A stretch of 18,547 nt of DNA from Desulfocapsa sp. (GTDB taxonomy: Bacteria > Desulfobacterota > Desulfobulbia > Desulfobulbales > Desulfocapsaceae). Each line of letters opens with the position of its first letter. Position 1 is the stretch's first letter. The notes beneath the pieces are model-generated. The model worked only from the letters and a program-made list of their open reading frames with translations, had not been told where the DNA came from and did no database searches. The stretch is from NCBI GenBank assembly GCA_030635405.1, contig DAOVZA010000005.1:1-18547 (forward strand), given 5' to 3'. Below are positions 8,094 to 15,899 of the stretch, in pieces. The position numbers and the translations under genes were made by a program.

Positions 8094-9100
8094 AAAGAGC
8101 ATTGGTTACTGGTGGCGGAGGATTTGTTGGTCGCTATATAGTTAAGTTGCTCATTTCCCAAGGTGTAGAAACTTCTGTAGTTGGACGAAATTCATATCCT
8201 GAAATTGAAGAACTTGGTGCAAAGTGTCTTGTGGGTGATATTTGTGATGCCTCATTTATGAATACGAGCTTAGAAAGCATTGATACTGTTTTTCATGTCG
8301 CAGCTCTCGCTGGGATCTGGGGTGACTGGAAAGACTATTATCACATAAATGTTGTTGGGACAAAAAATGTAATAGCATCCTGTATAGCTAATAAAGTGTC
8401 CACTCTTGTTTATACCTCCACACCTTCGGTTGTTTTCAATGGTGATAATATTGTTAATGGCGACGAGAACCTTCCCTATGCAGAAAAATTTCTCTGTCAT
8501 TACGCTAAAAGTAAGGTGATGGCTGAAAAGCTTGTTCTTGAAAGTAATAACGAATCGGACTCGTTTAATACATGTGCTATTCGACCTCATCTTGTCTGGG
8601 GACCTGGTGATCCTCATCTGATTCCGCGCTTACTTGAACGTGGTAGAAAGAAACAGTTAAAGAAGGTTGGTGATTGCAACAACCTTGTTGATATAAGTTA
8701 TGTTGAAAATGTTGCGGAAGCTCATATCCTTGTAGCCCGTAACCTTGAAAATACAAGGACTGCAGCAGGTCAGGCATATTTTATTAGTCAGGGAGATCCG
8801 GTTAAACTATGGGATTGGATTGATGAGTTATTCTTTGAGATGAAAGTTGATTCAATAGATTCTCGTGTATCTTTTGGTACTGCATATTATGCCGGTGCAT
8901 TCCTTGAAGGTTTCCATAAACTCTTTTTACCGAACCAAGAACCGAGAATGACCCGTTTTTTGGCTGAACAGTTAGCAAAATCCCATTGTTTTTCGATTGA
9001 TAAAGCAAAAAAAGATTTTGATTATTTTCCGCGCATAAGTACCAAAGAGGGTATGGAGCGTTTGTCAAAGTGGTATGAGACCCAAAAAGGGGTTGTATAA
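8090..9100 (+). CDS. oleD: OleD, NADPH-dependent 2-alkyl-3-ketoacid reductase
   Basis: An extended short-chain dehydrogenase/reductase of 336 residues, related to 3-beta-hydroxysteroid dehydrogenases. It reduces the beta-keto acid produced by OleA to the beta-hydroxy acid used by OleC. The N-terminal Rossmann motif TGGGGFVG is at 7-14, a TSTPSVVF strand at 109-116 supplies the catalytic Ser/Thr region, and the YxxxK pair is Tyr138/Lys142. The ATG overlaps the oleC stop (ATGA), so oleB, oleC and oleD form one coupled unit. No oleA (thiolase-like condensing enzyme) precedes or follows them here. Confidence 0.92.
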   Translation: MKRALVTGGGGFVGRYIVKLLISQGVETSVVGRNSYPEIEELGAKCLVGDICDASFMNTSLESIDTVFHVAALAGIWGDWKDYYHINVVGTKNVIASCIANKVSTLVYTSTPSVVFNGDNIVNGDENLPYAEKFLCHYAKSKVMAEKLVLESNNESDSFNTCAIRPHLVWGPGDPHLIPRLLERGRKKQLKKVGDCNNLVDISYVENVAEAHILVARNLENTRTAAGQAYFISQGDPVKLWDWIDELFFEMKVDSIDSRVSFGTAYYAGAFLEGFHKLFLPNQEPRMTRFLAEQLAKSHCFSIDKAKKDFDYFPRISTKEGMERLSKWYETQKGVV

Positions 9101-10525
9101 ATGATGAATTTAAAAGTGTCTCTTCTCAAAACTTTTATCTGTTTTCTTATCGTTACTTTTTTCCAAAGCACATGCGTTACCAGAAGTATGGCCTTTACTG
9201 TTGGTGAAGAAAGGGAACTAGGGGAGCAATTACTCTATCAAATCAGGCTTGCCTTCCCATTGTTGGATGATCCTGATTTATCACAATATATTAATGAATT
9301 AGGTGATGAAGTACTTGATGTCGCAGGTGTTCAGTATTTTGATTATCATTTTAATATAATCGATTCACCTCAATTTAACGCTTTTGCTGCACCATCAGGA
9401 TTAGTATTTTTCTATACTGGTCTTATTGAAAAAATGGATCATGAAAATGAGTTGGTTTCAGTGCTTGCCCATGAAATCGGACATGTTGTAGCTCGTCATA
9501 TTGCTAAAGGTATGGATCAAGGTGCTAAAATCAGTGTGGCCTCCACACTTCTTGCAGTGGCAAGTCTTGCACTAGGTGTAGGGGCATTAAGTCAGGCACT
9601 TCTGGCAAGTTCGCTTGCAGCTGGACAAGCTGCAAATTTGCACTTTAGTAGACAGCATGAGGAGGAAGCCGACCGTCTAGCCTATGGCTGGATGAAGGAG
9701 ATGAAACGTCATCCTGAAGGGCAGGAAGAAATGCTTCAGGAAATGCGTCGTATAAACCGATATACAATGGGAAATAATATTCCTCAGTACCTGCTCACTC
9801 ATCCTTACCCTGATGAACGTCTTGATTACGTACAATCGTTGATAGCTTATGAGGAAAATCAATTAAAAAACTTTGAAAAGACAGATGATTTTAAATTTTT
9901 ACGATTGAAATATCGGATCATGTCACTTGTGAAAGATGGGAAAAATCTGAGGAATTACTATTTAAGTAATCTCGCGTCATCTCACACAGAAAGTGAAACC
10001 ATAATGTTTCAATATGGTTTGTCTCAACTTGATAGAATGGAAAACAACTACGAGTCGAGTAAAAAACTGCTCCAGAAAGTTATTAAATTTTATCCCCATG
10101 AAAGTATTCTTTTGGTGGATCTCGGACTTGTCGAATTCGAGGCAGGAAATAAAGAGCGGGCTTTAGCACTTATTAGTAAGGCCTATGAAACTAATCATCA
10201 TGATATGTGGGCAACCTTTCAACTTGCCAGAGTATGGTTTGAATTCAAAAATTTTGATAAAGCAGAAAAGTATTTGAAAGAAGTTCAGGGTAAGATGCCT
10301 GATTATTCAAAAGTGTACTTTGAGCTTGGAAAGTTAAAAGCCGCAAAGGGTGAAGCTGGCAATTCAGCATTCTTTTTAGGTAAATTTAATTTATATGAAG
10401 GGCGTTTGAAACTTGCCATGCATAATTTTAAAAAAGCGGAAAAGAATCCGGGATTGGATACTGAACTTAAAGCTAAAATCAAAATAATGAAGGAAACCAT
10501 AAAGCGTTTGAAAAAGAAAAGTTAA
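9101..10525 (+). CDS. Exported M48-family zinc metalloprotease with TPR-like tail (BepA-like)
   Basis: A 474-residue protein with an N-terminal signal sequence (hydrophobic core about 9-22), so it likely acts in the periplasm. The M48 peptidase core has the zinc motif HEIGH (124-128) and the downstream EEEADRLA (187-194) that gives the third ligand, followed by HPYPDERL (234-241). Residues from about 290 to the end are helical and look like degenerate TPRs. Length and layout match E. coli BepA (YfgC), which degrades stalled outer-membrane proteins such as LptD. It begins directly after the oleD stop with a good Shine-Dalgarno (AAAGGGG, 8 bases off), so it is probably transcribed with oleBCD. 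A direct role in hydrocarbon synthesis is not known. The first two codons are both ATG; either could be used. Confidence 0.9.
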   Translation: MMNLKVSLLKTFICFLIVTFFQSTCVTRSMAFTVGEERELGEQLLYQIRLAFPLLDDPDLSQYINELGDEVLDVAGVQYFDYHFNIIDSPQFNAFAAPSGLVFFYTGLIEKMDHENELVSVLAHEIGHVVARHIAKGMDQGAKISVASTLLAVASLALGVGALSQALLASSLAAGQAANLHFSRQHEEEADRLAYGWMKEMKRHPEGQEEMLQEMRRINRYTMGNNIPQYLLTHPYPDERLDYVQSLIAYEENQLKNFEKTDDFKFLRLKYRIMSLVKDGKNLRNYYLSNLASSHTESETIMFQYGLSQLDRMENNYESSKKLLQKVIKFYPHESILLVDLGLVEFEAGNKERALALISKAYETNHHDMWATFQLARVWFEFKNFDKAEKYLKEVQGKMPDYSKVYFELGKLKAAKGEAGNSAFFLGKFNLYEGRLKLAMHNFKKAEKNPGLDTELKAKIKIMKETIKRLKKKS

Positions 10526-10535
10526 CTCAAGTCTT

Positions 10536-11264
10536 CTAATTACTGATATATAAAAGAAATTCTTTATTTCCCTTTGGTCCAAGAATAGGACTAGGGGCCA
10601 TGTCTTTCACTTGAAGATTCAAAGTTTTTACAAAGTCATATATTTTATCCACGGCCTGCTGGTGATGTTCTTTGCATCTAACTATACCGCCCTTAGGAAT
10701 GAGCTTCCGAGGCAATTCAAACTGTGGCTTTATAAGGCAGATGATTTGTATTTTTTCACCAAAAAGTGGGGTGAGTGGAGGGATCAGTTTGGTTAGTGAG
10801 ATAAAAGCAGCATCAATGACTACCAAATCAAGTTTTTCAGGTATTTGTTCCTGAGTAATATTACGAGCGTTAAAACGTTCTATTACAACTACTCGATCAT
10901 CCTGTCGCAGTTTCCAGTCAAGCATTCCATAGGCGACATCTACGGCATACACCTTTTTTGCACCATGCTGTAGAAGGCAGTCAGTAAAACCACCACTTGA
11001 TGCACCAATATCAGCGCAGATGAGGTCGGTAGGGTTAAGAGAAAATGCTTTAAGGCCACCTTCTAATTTGTATCCACCACGGGAGACAAAAGGGCACCGA
11101 TGTTTTAAAACAGGGAGTGTAGTTTCCGGGTAATAACTCCCTGCTTTATCGGTACAGGTTTTATTAATGAAGACTTCCCCAGCACCAATCAATCTTTGCG
11201 CCTGTTGGATATCAGAGGCTAAGCCGGAACGAACAAGCAATACGTCTAGGCGAATCTTTCCCAT
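10536..11264 (-). CDS. tlyA: TlyA-family rRNA 2'-O-methyltransferase (S4 + FtsJ-like)
   Basis: A 242-residue protein with an N-terminal S4 RNA-binding domain (RLDVLLVRSGLASD, 5-18) and a Rossmann methyltransferase domain with the SAM motif ADIGASSGGFTDCLL (84-98). The catalytic K-D-K-E set fits Lys66, Asp151, Lys179 (LIKPQFE) and Glu235 (NKEFLL), each three residues lower than the set I recall for Mycobacterium TlyA. Characterised relatives methylate C1409 of 16S rRNA, some also C1920 of 23S rRNA; 'hemolysin' is an older label. It is the last gene of the tol run, 30 bases after cpoB, and converges on the M48 gene with a 10-base gap. Which rRNA site is modified here cannot be read from sequence. 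Confidence 0.93.
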   Translation of the reverse strand: MGKIRLDVLLVRSGLASDIQQAQRLIGAGEVFINKTCTDKAGSYYPETTLPVLKHRCPFVSRGGYKLEGGLKAFSLNPTDLICADIGASSGGFTDCLLQHGAKKVYAVDVAYGMLDWKLRQDDRVVVIERFNARNITQEQIPEKLDLVVIDAAFISLTKLIPPLTPLFGEKIQIICLIKPQFELPRKLIPKGGIVRCKEHHQQAVDKIYDFVKTLNLQVKDMAPSPILGPKGNKEFLLYISN

Positions 11265-11294
11265 AAGAATTAATTTACTTTAAGACTATCAATT

Positions 11295-12338
11295 CTAAAG
11301 AGAAGAAAGTTTTTTCCTGGCAGTCTCAGCTTCTGGTGAAGAGCCATAGGATGCTGTGATTTTTTTGTAAATAATACTTGCTGTTTCGGTGTCTGAAAGT
11401 TGTTCAAATGACTCGCCTTGTCTGAGTAAGGCTTTTGCTGCTTGTGGATTACCGGGATAGCTGGATATTATTTGCTGATATTGAATAATGGCCTGATCAT
11501 ATGCCCCTTTTTTGTATAGACATTCACCCATCATATATCTGGCGGTAATGAGCTTAGACCTTGAGCCCTTGCTTAACGCAGTTTTTTCAAAAAGGGCAAA
11601 CGCTTTATCATAACTGCCATTTCTGTAGAGTTGCATAGCCTGTGCATTTGTATCAACTGTTTCCGTAACTGGAGCAGCAGCTTTAACAGGTTTTGATCTG
11701 GGAGAAGTTGCAACACTTGTGGTCTTTGATGTTGAGGCTGAGTTTGTTTTGGCAGGTGACGTCGAAAAGAGAATCTTTTTTGATGTTGGCCTGAAATGAA
11801 GTGTACTACTGTTTCTGACGGTAGGAGTAGGTACGGATACAGCAGCTGCCGTAGCGGCGGCGGCCCTTTGTGCTTTTCGCATAGCATCGTCAGCAGCTCT
11901 TTTTGCAGCTCTTGAACGTCTTTCGGCATCTTCAACGCGTGCTCGTTGCATGGCAGTGAGTGAATCTTTCTGTGTGGAAAGTCTTGAGTCTAAGTCAGCC
12001 ATTTTAACGGTGAATTTTTCATCTTGTTGGTTTGTAAGATTTTGAAGCGCTAGTTGGAACTCTTTGTTTTGTTCCTGAAGCATACGATTCATATGCGCAT
12101 TTTCTTCAAGTTTGCTTTTGAGTTGTAGGATGTCGTTTTGTAATTGATCGAGTTGACCAGAAGACATCGCCTGACGTTGCTGCATCTGATCGACAGTGTT
12201 CACCTTCATGTCTTCAAGCTTTTTATTAATTGAGCGCACATGATAGTTTAACGACTGAACATCCTGTTGTGATGCACAGTTGGTAAGAAAAGGCATCAGG
12301 CCAACAAGAAGTAAGGAGGTAATGTATCTTTTTTTCAT
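11295..12338 (-). CDS. cpoB: CpoB/YbgF-type Tol-system coordinator, coiled coil + TPR
   Basis: An exported 347-residue protein. After the signal sequence, Cys21 follows LTN, close to but not matching a standard lipobox, so lipoprotein status is uncertain. Residues 25-160 are coiled coil rich in Gln, Met and Lys, then basic/Ala-rich. Residues 160-230 are a Ser/Thr/Pro/Ala linker. Residues 232-345 are TPRs, including YMMGECLYKKGAYDQAIIQYQ. This is the trimerisation-plus-TPR plan of CpoB, which ties Tol energy to peptidoglycan synthesis and outer-membrane constriction. Both the linker and the coiled coil are longer than in the E. coli protein (about 260 residues). It lies 26 bases after tolB, where many genomes have pal in between. 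Confidence 0.88.
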   Translation of the reverse strand: MKKRYITSLLLVGLMPFLTNCASQQDVQSLNYHVRSINKKLEDMKVNTVDQMQQRQAMSSGQLDQLQNDILQLKSKLEENAHMNRMLQEQNKEFQLALQNLTNQQDEKFTVKMADLDSRLSTQKDSLTAMQRARVEDAERRSRAAKRAADDAMRKAQRAAAATAAAVSVPTPTVRNSSTLHFRPTSKKILFSTSPAKTNSASTSKTTSVATSPRSKPVKAAAPVTETVDTNAQAMQLYRNGSYDKAFALFEKTALSKGSRSKLITARYMMGECLYKKGAYDQAIIQYQQIISSYPGNPQAAKALLRQGESFEQLSDTETASIIYKKITASYGSSPEAETARKKLSSL

Positions 12339-12364
12339 AATATTTTTATATAATTAAAAGTTTA

Positions 12365-13651
12365 TTATTTGTAACTGACACTCCAACGAGGATATGTTTG
12401 ATTTCCTGGAATTTCAAAAAGTTGTTTTTTATGGGAGCCGTTTTTCAAAACAGCATATATCTTTTGGGATTGACCATTACGAAGTGAAAACAGTATCTGT
12501 TTGCCATCGGGGGACCAGGTCGGAGATTCGTGATGACCTGCTCCTTTTGTTATTTGTTTAGGGGCAGAACTTGGCTTTGGGGCAATAGTGAAGATCTGGT
12601 ATGAACCATTTGTCAGACTTGAATAGGTAATTAAATCACCAGTTGGCGACCAGCTAGGCTCAGCGTTCTCACGACCTTTAAATGTGATCCTCTGTACTTT
12701 GCTGCTTCGCAGGTCCATAATGTATACCTGTGGACGACCACTCCTGTCAGAAACAAATGCTATCTGTTTGCCATTTGGTGACCACGTGGGTGAGACATTG
12801 ATACCTGAGCGCTGGGTGAGTTGTTTAATGATTTTCCCCTTTCTATCGAGAAGGAAAAGATCAGGATTACCGTCTTTACTCAAAGTGAGTATCATTTTCT
12901 TACCATCTGGTGACCAGGCAGGGGCAAGGTTCATGCCTCTACGTCTTGAGAGAGGGCGAGTGGTGCTATTCTGTTTGAGATCAGTAATATATAGATTTTG
13001 GTTACCAGAATGATATGAAGTATAGGTAAGATACTGACCGCCTGGCAGAAATCTTGGTGAGACAACAAGATTCTTATGTCTTGTAACCTGTCTGGTTTTC
13101 TTACCAAGTATATCAGTTAAATAAACTTCCTTAAAACCACTTATGTTTGAGACAAAGGCAATCTTGCTGGTAGATATTCCATTTTGGCCAGTCATTTCTT
13201 TAATTACGGAGTCAGTAAATCGAAATAGCATGGATTGTTCATGGTTACGCTTACCATTATAACGTTTACCCATAAGCATATCACCACCAGCAACATCAAG
13301 CAGTCTGATTTCCATTTTTATACCGGCTGCAGAAATGGAATAGCTGCCTAGTACTACAAAGTCAGCACCTAATGCTTTCCAGTTAGCATTCTGCTGATTT
13401 CCATACTGTTTACTCGGTATGATGGAGAAAATACCATGAAAATCAAGTGATTTACTTAAAATTCCGGCAAGGTCACGTCCTAAAGGCTGTAAACGAGTTG
13501 GTTGTTCAATATTGATAAACCAGGGGACTGCAATATTTATTCTGCGGGAATTCGGAGAAGTGATATCGATGTAGGCTATCTCTTTGGCGCAGAGTTGGGC
13601 AGGTAAAAGTGCAAGTAAGAGTAGTACTATTATTATGGAGTTCAGTTTCAT
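12365..13651 (-). CDS. tolB: TolB, periplasmic beta-propeller of the Tol-Pal system
   Basis: A 428-residue periplasmic protein with a clear signal peptide (MKLNSIIIVLLLLALL, cleavage near LCA-KE). An N-terminal alpha/beta domain follows, then a propeller built from repeats of the type (S/A)P.WSPDGK, seen at least four times. TolB links Pal to the TolA/OmpA partners and takes part in outer-membrane constriction at division. I chose the ATG at 13651 rather than the upstream in-frame TTG at 13696: only the ATG puts the signal peptide at the N-terminus, and the TTG falls on the -10 box of a strong promoter, so most transcripts would lack it. The Shine-Dalgarno before the ATG is poor. Confidence 0.93.
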   Translation of the reverse strand: MKLNSIIIVLLLLALLPAQLCAKEIAYIDITSPNSRRINIAVPWFINIEQPTRLQPLGRDLAGILSKSLDFHGIFSIIPSKQYGNQQNANWKALGADFVVLGSYSISAAGIKMEIRLLDVAGGDMLMGKRYNGKRNHEQSMLFRFTDSVIKEMTGQNGISTSKIAFVSNISGFKEVYLTDILGKKTRQVTRHKNLVVSPRFLPGGQYLTYTSYHSGNQNLYITDLKQNSTTRPLSRRRGMNLAPAWSPDGKKMILTLSKDGNPDLFLLDRKGKIIKQLTQRSGINVSPTWSPNGKQIAFVSDRSGRPQVYIMDLRSSKVQRITFKGRENAEPSWSPTGDLITYSSLTNGSYQIFTIAPKPSSAPKQITKGAGHHESPTWSPDGKQILFSLRNGQSQKIYAVLKNGSHKKQLFEIPGNQTYPRWSVSYK

Positions 13652-13695
13652 AGGAACAAGTGTGGTATTAAATGAGAATAGATAGTTTAAATTCA

Positions 13696-13723
13696 ATTAT
13701 AAATGTTTGAAAGTTGCAGTCAA
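13696..13723 (-). promoter_or_regulatory. Strong promoter in front of tolB
   Basis: On the minus strand TTGACT (13723-13718), 16 bases, then a perfect TATAAT (13701-13696). Transcription would start near 13689, giving a leader of about 38 bases to the tolB ATG. tolB, cpoB and tlyA can therefore be expressed independently of tolQRA. Confidence 0.6.
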
Positions 13724-13750
13724 CAATTTTAGGAAAATTAATAAGAATGT

Positions 13751-14692
13751 TTATTGTATTTGACCAGGTTTAAAAACAAGTCCGATGGAATACTGTGATA
13801 CTCTCATGGCACCTGGAATCGGCAATAATGGATTTGAATCCTGAATAGTCCTGCTGACAAACTGGTCAAAAACTCTATCACCGGAGCGTTTTTCGAAATT
13901 ATGACTAATAATACGACCATTCTTGGCGATACTAATTATAACTCTCGCAGAAAGATCAGATTGCCAGGTTTTTATCTCTGGTAAATCCCAATGTTGCATC
14001 AATTTGCCACCAATGGATGCTTGATACTGTTTTTCTATAAGATTACTTGCATTTCCACTTTGCCTGGGCCTAGATGATTGATTTGCAGAGGTGGCTGCTG
14101 TGGCCGCAGTGGCCGCCGTTTCACTTTGCAACATTTGTCTAAGCGCTGCAACAGCATCATTAGCTGCGGCACTTTCAGCATCAGCAAGTACCTGCTGACG
14201 GCGAGCATCTTGTAAAAGTTGTTGCTGTTGCCGTTTTAGTATTTCCTGCTGTCGCTTTTGATTAGCTATTCTTTGACGTTGATTATTTGTATTTGCTGGA
14301 AGTTTCTTCTTAATCTTTCGTTTGAGTGGTTTTATAGAAATAGCTTTTATTGGAACCTCTGCAGGTTCCGAAACTACAATGGGCTCAACAGGGGCAATTG
14401 GTTTGATAGGAGCTGTCTTTTTGGCCTCCACAGGCTTTGGTTTTTGAATAGTAACTTTTGGTTTAACCTGGGTAGGAGGAGGTTGTGGTGCTATTTTAGG
14501 AGTGCTCGGAGGAAGTGGTGCTGCAATATTAACAAGATCAACTGTGAGAAATTCCAGGGGTATGGGCTTTTTGTTAATGTATTTTGGAAGAATAATAGCA
14601 GAAGCTAAGATAAATACATGCGTCAGTACGGCAAGATTGAAAGGTAAACTCCAGCCTGAGGTGGATGTTTTTATCTTATATTCTTTGAACAC
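13751..14692 (-). CDS. tolA: TolA-like energy transducer with TonB-type C-terminal domain
   Basis: A 313-residue inner-membrane protein with a short cytoplasmic N-terminus and one membrane helix (about 17-36). A Pro/Lys-rich stretch (57-130) is followed by a Gln/Arg/Ala-rich helical spacer (137-205) and a C-terminal TonB/TolA-fold domain (about 218-313). That domain contains ARVIISIAKNGRI and ends in FKPGQIQ. It would carry proton-motive force from TolQR across the periplasm to TolB/Pal. The GTG start lies 2 bases after the tolR stop. TonB proteins share this plan, but the place between tolR and tolB makes TolA the better call. The periplasmic helix is shorter than in enterobacterial TolA. 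Confidence 0.87.
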   Translation of the reverse strand: MFKEYKIKTSTSGWSLPFNLAVLTHVFILASAIILPKYINKKPIPLEFLTVDLVNIAAPLPPSTPKIAPQPPPTQVKPKVTIQKPKPVEAKKTAPIKPIAPVEPIVVSEPAEVPIKAISIKPLKRKIKKKLPANTNNQRQRIANQKRQQEILKRQQQQLLQDARRQQVLADAESAAANDAVAALRQMLQSETAATAATAATSANQSSRPRQSGNASNLIEKQYQASIGGKLMQHWDLPEIKTWQSDLSARVIISIAKNGRIISHNFEKRSGDRVFDQFVSRTIQDSNPLLPIPGAMRVSQYSIGLVFKPGQIQ

Positions 14693-14694
14693 GA

Positions 14695-15111
14695 TTAACG
14701 CGGCTCTTCTTTGGGTTCGGTAATCATCCCAAGTTTATCAAATCCGGCGGCTTTTATATCAGCCATAATTGCAACCACCATTCCATAGGCAACTCGCTTA
14801 TCAGCTTTGAGAAAAATGGGTTGTTCGATATCCTTTCCATGTTGTTTTTCAAGCTGCTGACGAAACATTGCCTGGGAGACTTCGATTTTACCAAGCATGA
14901 TCTTACCCTCTTTATCAAGGGTAACAATAACGGGTTCTTCCTCCTGGCGAAGTGATTTTGCAGTTGTTTCAGGAAGATCAACTTCGAGGCCCTGGGTCAT
15001 CATAGGGGCTGTCACCATGAAAATAATAAGGAGAACGAGCATTACATCTACAAGAGGTGTGACGTTGATCTCAGAAACCAGTGCGCCTCTTTTTCCCGTA
15101 TTAAATCCCAT
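14695..15111 (-). CDS. tolR: TolR (ExbD family)
   Basis: A 138-residue inner-membrane protein with one N-terminal helix, the conserved EINVTPLVDVMLVLLIIFMV block (14-33) and the membrane aspartate Asp22 that carries protons in the motor. The periplasmic domain follows, with the QGLEVDLPE motif (40-48). It forms the TolQ5-TolR2-type stator/rotor unit with the gene product 8 bases upstream. ExbD is the sister family; the neighbouring tolA and tolB settle the name. Confidence 0.94.
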   Translation of the reverse strand: MGFNTGKRGALVSEINVTPLVDVMLVLLIIFMVTAPMMTQGLEVDLPETTAKSLRQEEEPVIVTLDKEGKIMLGKIEVSQAMFRQQLEKQHGKDIEQPIFLKADKRVAYGMVVAIMADIKAAGFDKLGMITEPKEEPR

Positions 15112-15119
15112 TTTTATAC

Positions 15120-15821
15120 CTATACCCGGCTGAGAAGATCTCTTTCGACAAGATTGAGAAAGTCAGTGGAAAAATTCTGCATTTCATTTTCAATATCGCC
15201 AAGCTGATTAGCAAAATAATTATATGCAATAACTGCTGGTATGGCTACGGCAAGCCCTGCTGCTGTGGCAACAAGTGCTTCTGAAATACCTGGGGCGACA
15301 ACGGCAAGAGAGGCAGAGCCACGCATTCCGATATCGTGAAACGATGCCATTATTCCCCAGACTGTACCGAAAAGTCCAATGAATGGTGCGGCAGATCCAG
15401 TTGTGGCAAGGAAGGATAGTGACTTTGCAAGATGGGCAATTTCCTGAGATTCAGCTTTGCGAATGGCACGTTTCAGGTTGTCCATGGTGGCAAGCTGCAT
15501 GTCAAGAGGTTCATTTCCAAGATTTGACTCATCCCTGTTTCTGATTTTGTTAATTTTTTGAAGTTCAGAAAAACCTGCTTGAAAAACGGCAGCTTCAGGG
15601 CTTAACACGTGTTCTTCTGCTGCATCATTAGCATCATTTAATGTTTTTGAAGACCAGAAAGCCTCAAGAAAATTGTCTGTTTCTCTAACGGCCTTTTTAA
15701 ACATTCGGGTCTTCATGAAAATTATAGACCATGAAGCCAGTGAAAAAATTAAAAGAGTCAGCATTACCATTTGCCCCATGGGACCGGCATGCATAATCAT
15801 ATCTGAAATTGAAAGTTGCAC
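15120..15821 (-). CDS. tolQ: TolQ (ExbB/MotA family)
   Basis: A 233-residue inner-membrane protein with three membrane helices (about 16-36, 133-161 and 176-202). The family signature is in the second, GSAAPFIGLFGTVWGIM (142-158), and the third has the Ala-rich EALVATAAGLAVAIPAV (181-197). It forms the pentameric proton channel with TolR. The start is GTG, supported by AAAGGAA about 9 bases upstream. It is the first gene of the tol run and has its own promoter. Confidence 0.94.
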   Translation of the reverse strand: MQLSISDMIMHAGPMGQMVMLTLLIFSLASWSIIFMKTRMFKKAVRETDNFLEAFWSSKTLNDANDAAEEHVLSPEAAVFQAGFSELQKINKIRNRDESNLGNEPLDMQLATMDNLKRAIRKAESQEIAHLAKSLSFLATTGSAAPFIGLFGTVWGIMASFHDIGMRGSASLAVVAPGISEALVATAAGLAVAIPAVIAYNYFANQLGDIENEMQNFSTDFLNLVERDLLSRV

Positions 15822-15870
15822 TATTTGAAATTCCTTTGAAAAGTGATGGGACTATTAAGAGTTGCCTGCA

Positions 15871-15899
15871 TTTATATAGTATCTTTATCGAAAGGTCAA
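15871..15899 (-). promoter_or_regulatory. Promoter of the tol operon (tolQ)
   Basis: On the minus strand TTGACC (15899-15894), exactly 17 bases, then TATAAA (15876-15871). Start would be near 15864, about 43 bases before tolQ. The -35 box includes the terminal TGA of the preceding small gene, so the tol genes are set off from the fab cluster with almost no spare DNA. Confidence 0.6.

Noticed and set aside
11573..11935. A 120-codon minus-strand ORF inside cpoB
   Set aside because: It is an alternate frame of the Ala/Ser/Thr-rich linker. Such repetitive codon use often leaves a second frame open.
14101..14250. Short repeats in tolA (GCC/ACT-rich Ala-Thr run and Gln-rich codons) as a possible DNA repeat element
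   Set aside because: The repeats follow the Ala/Thr- and Gln-rich protein spacer typical of TolA and stay in frame. They are not a separate genetic element.
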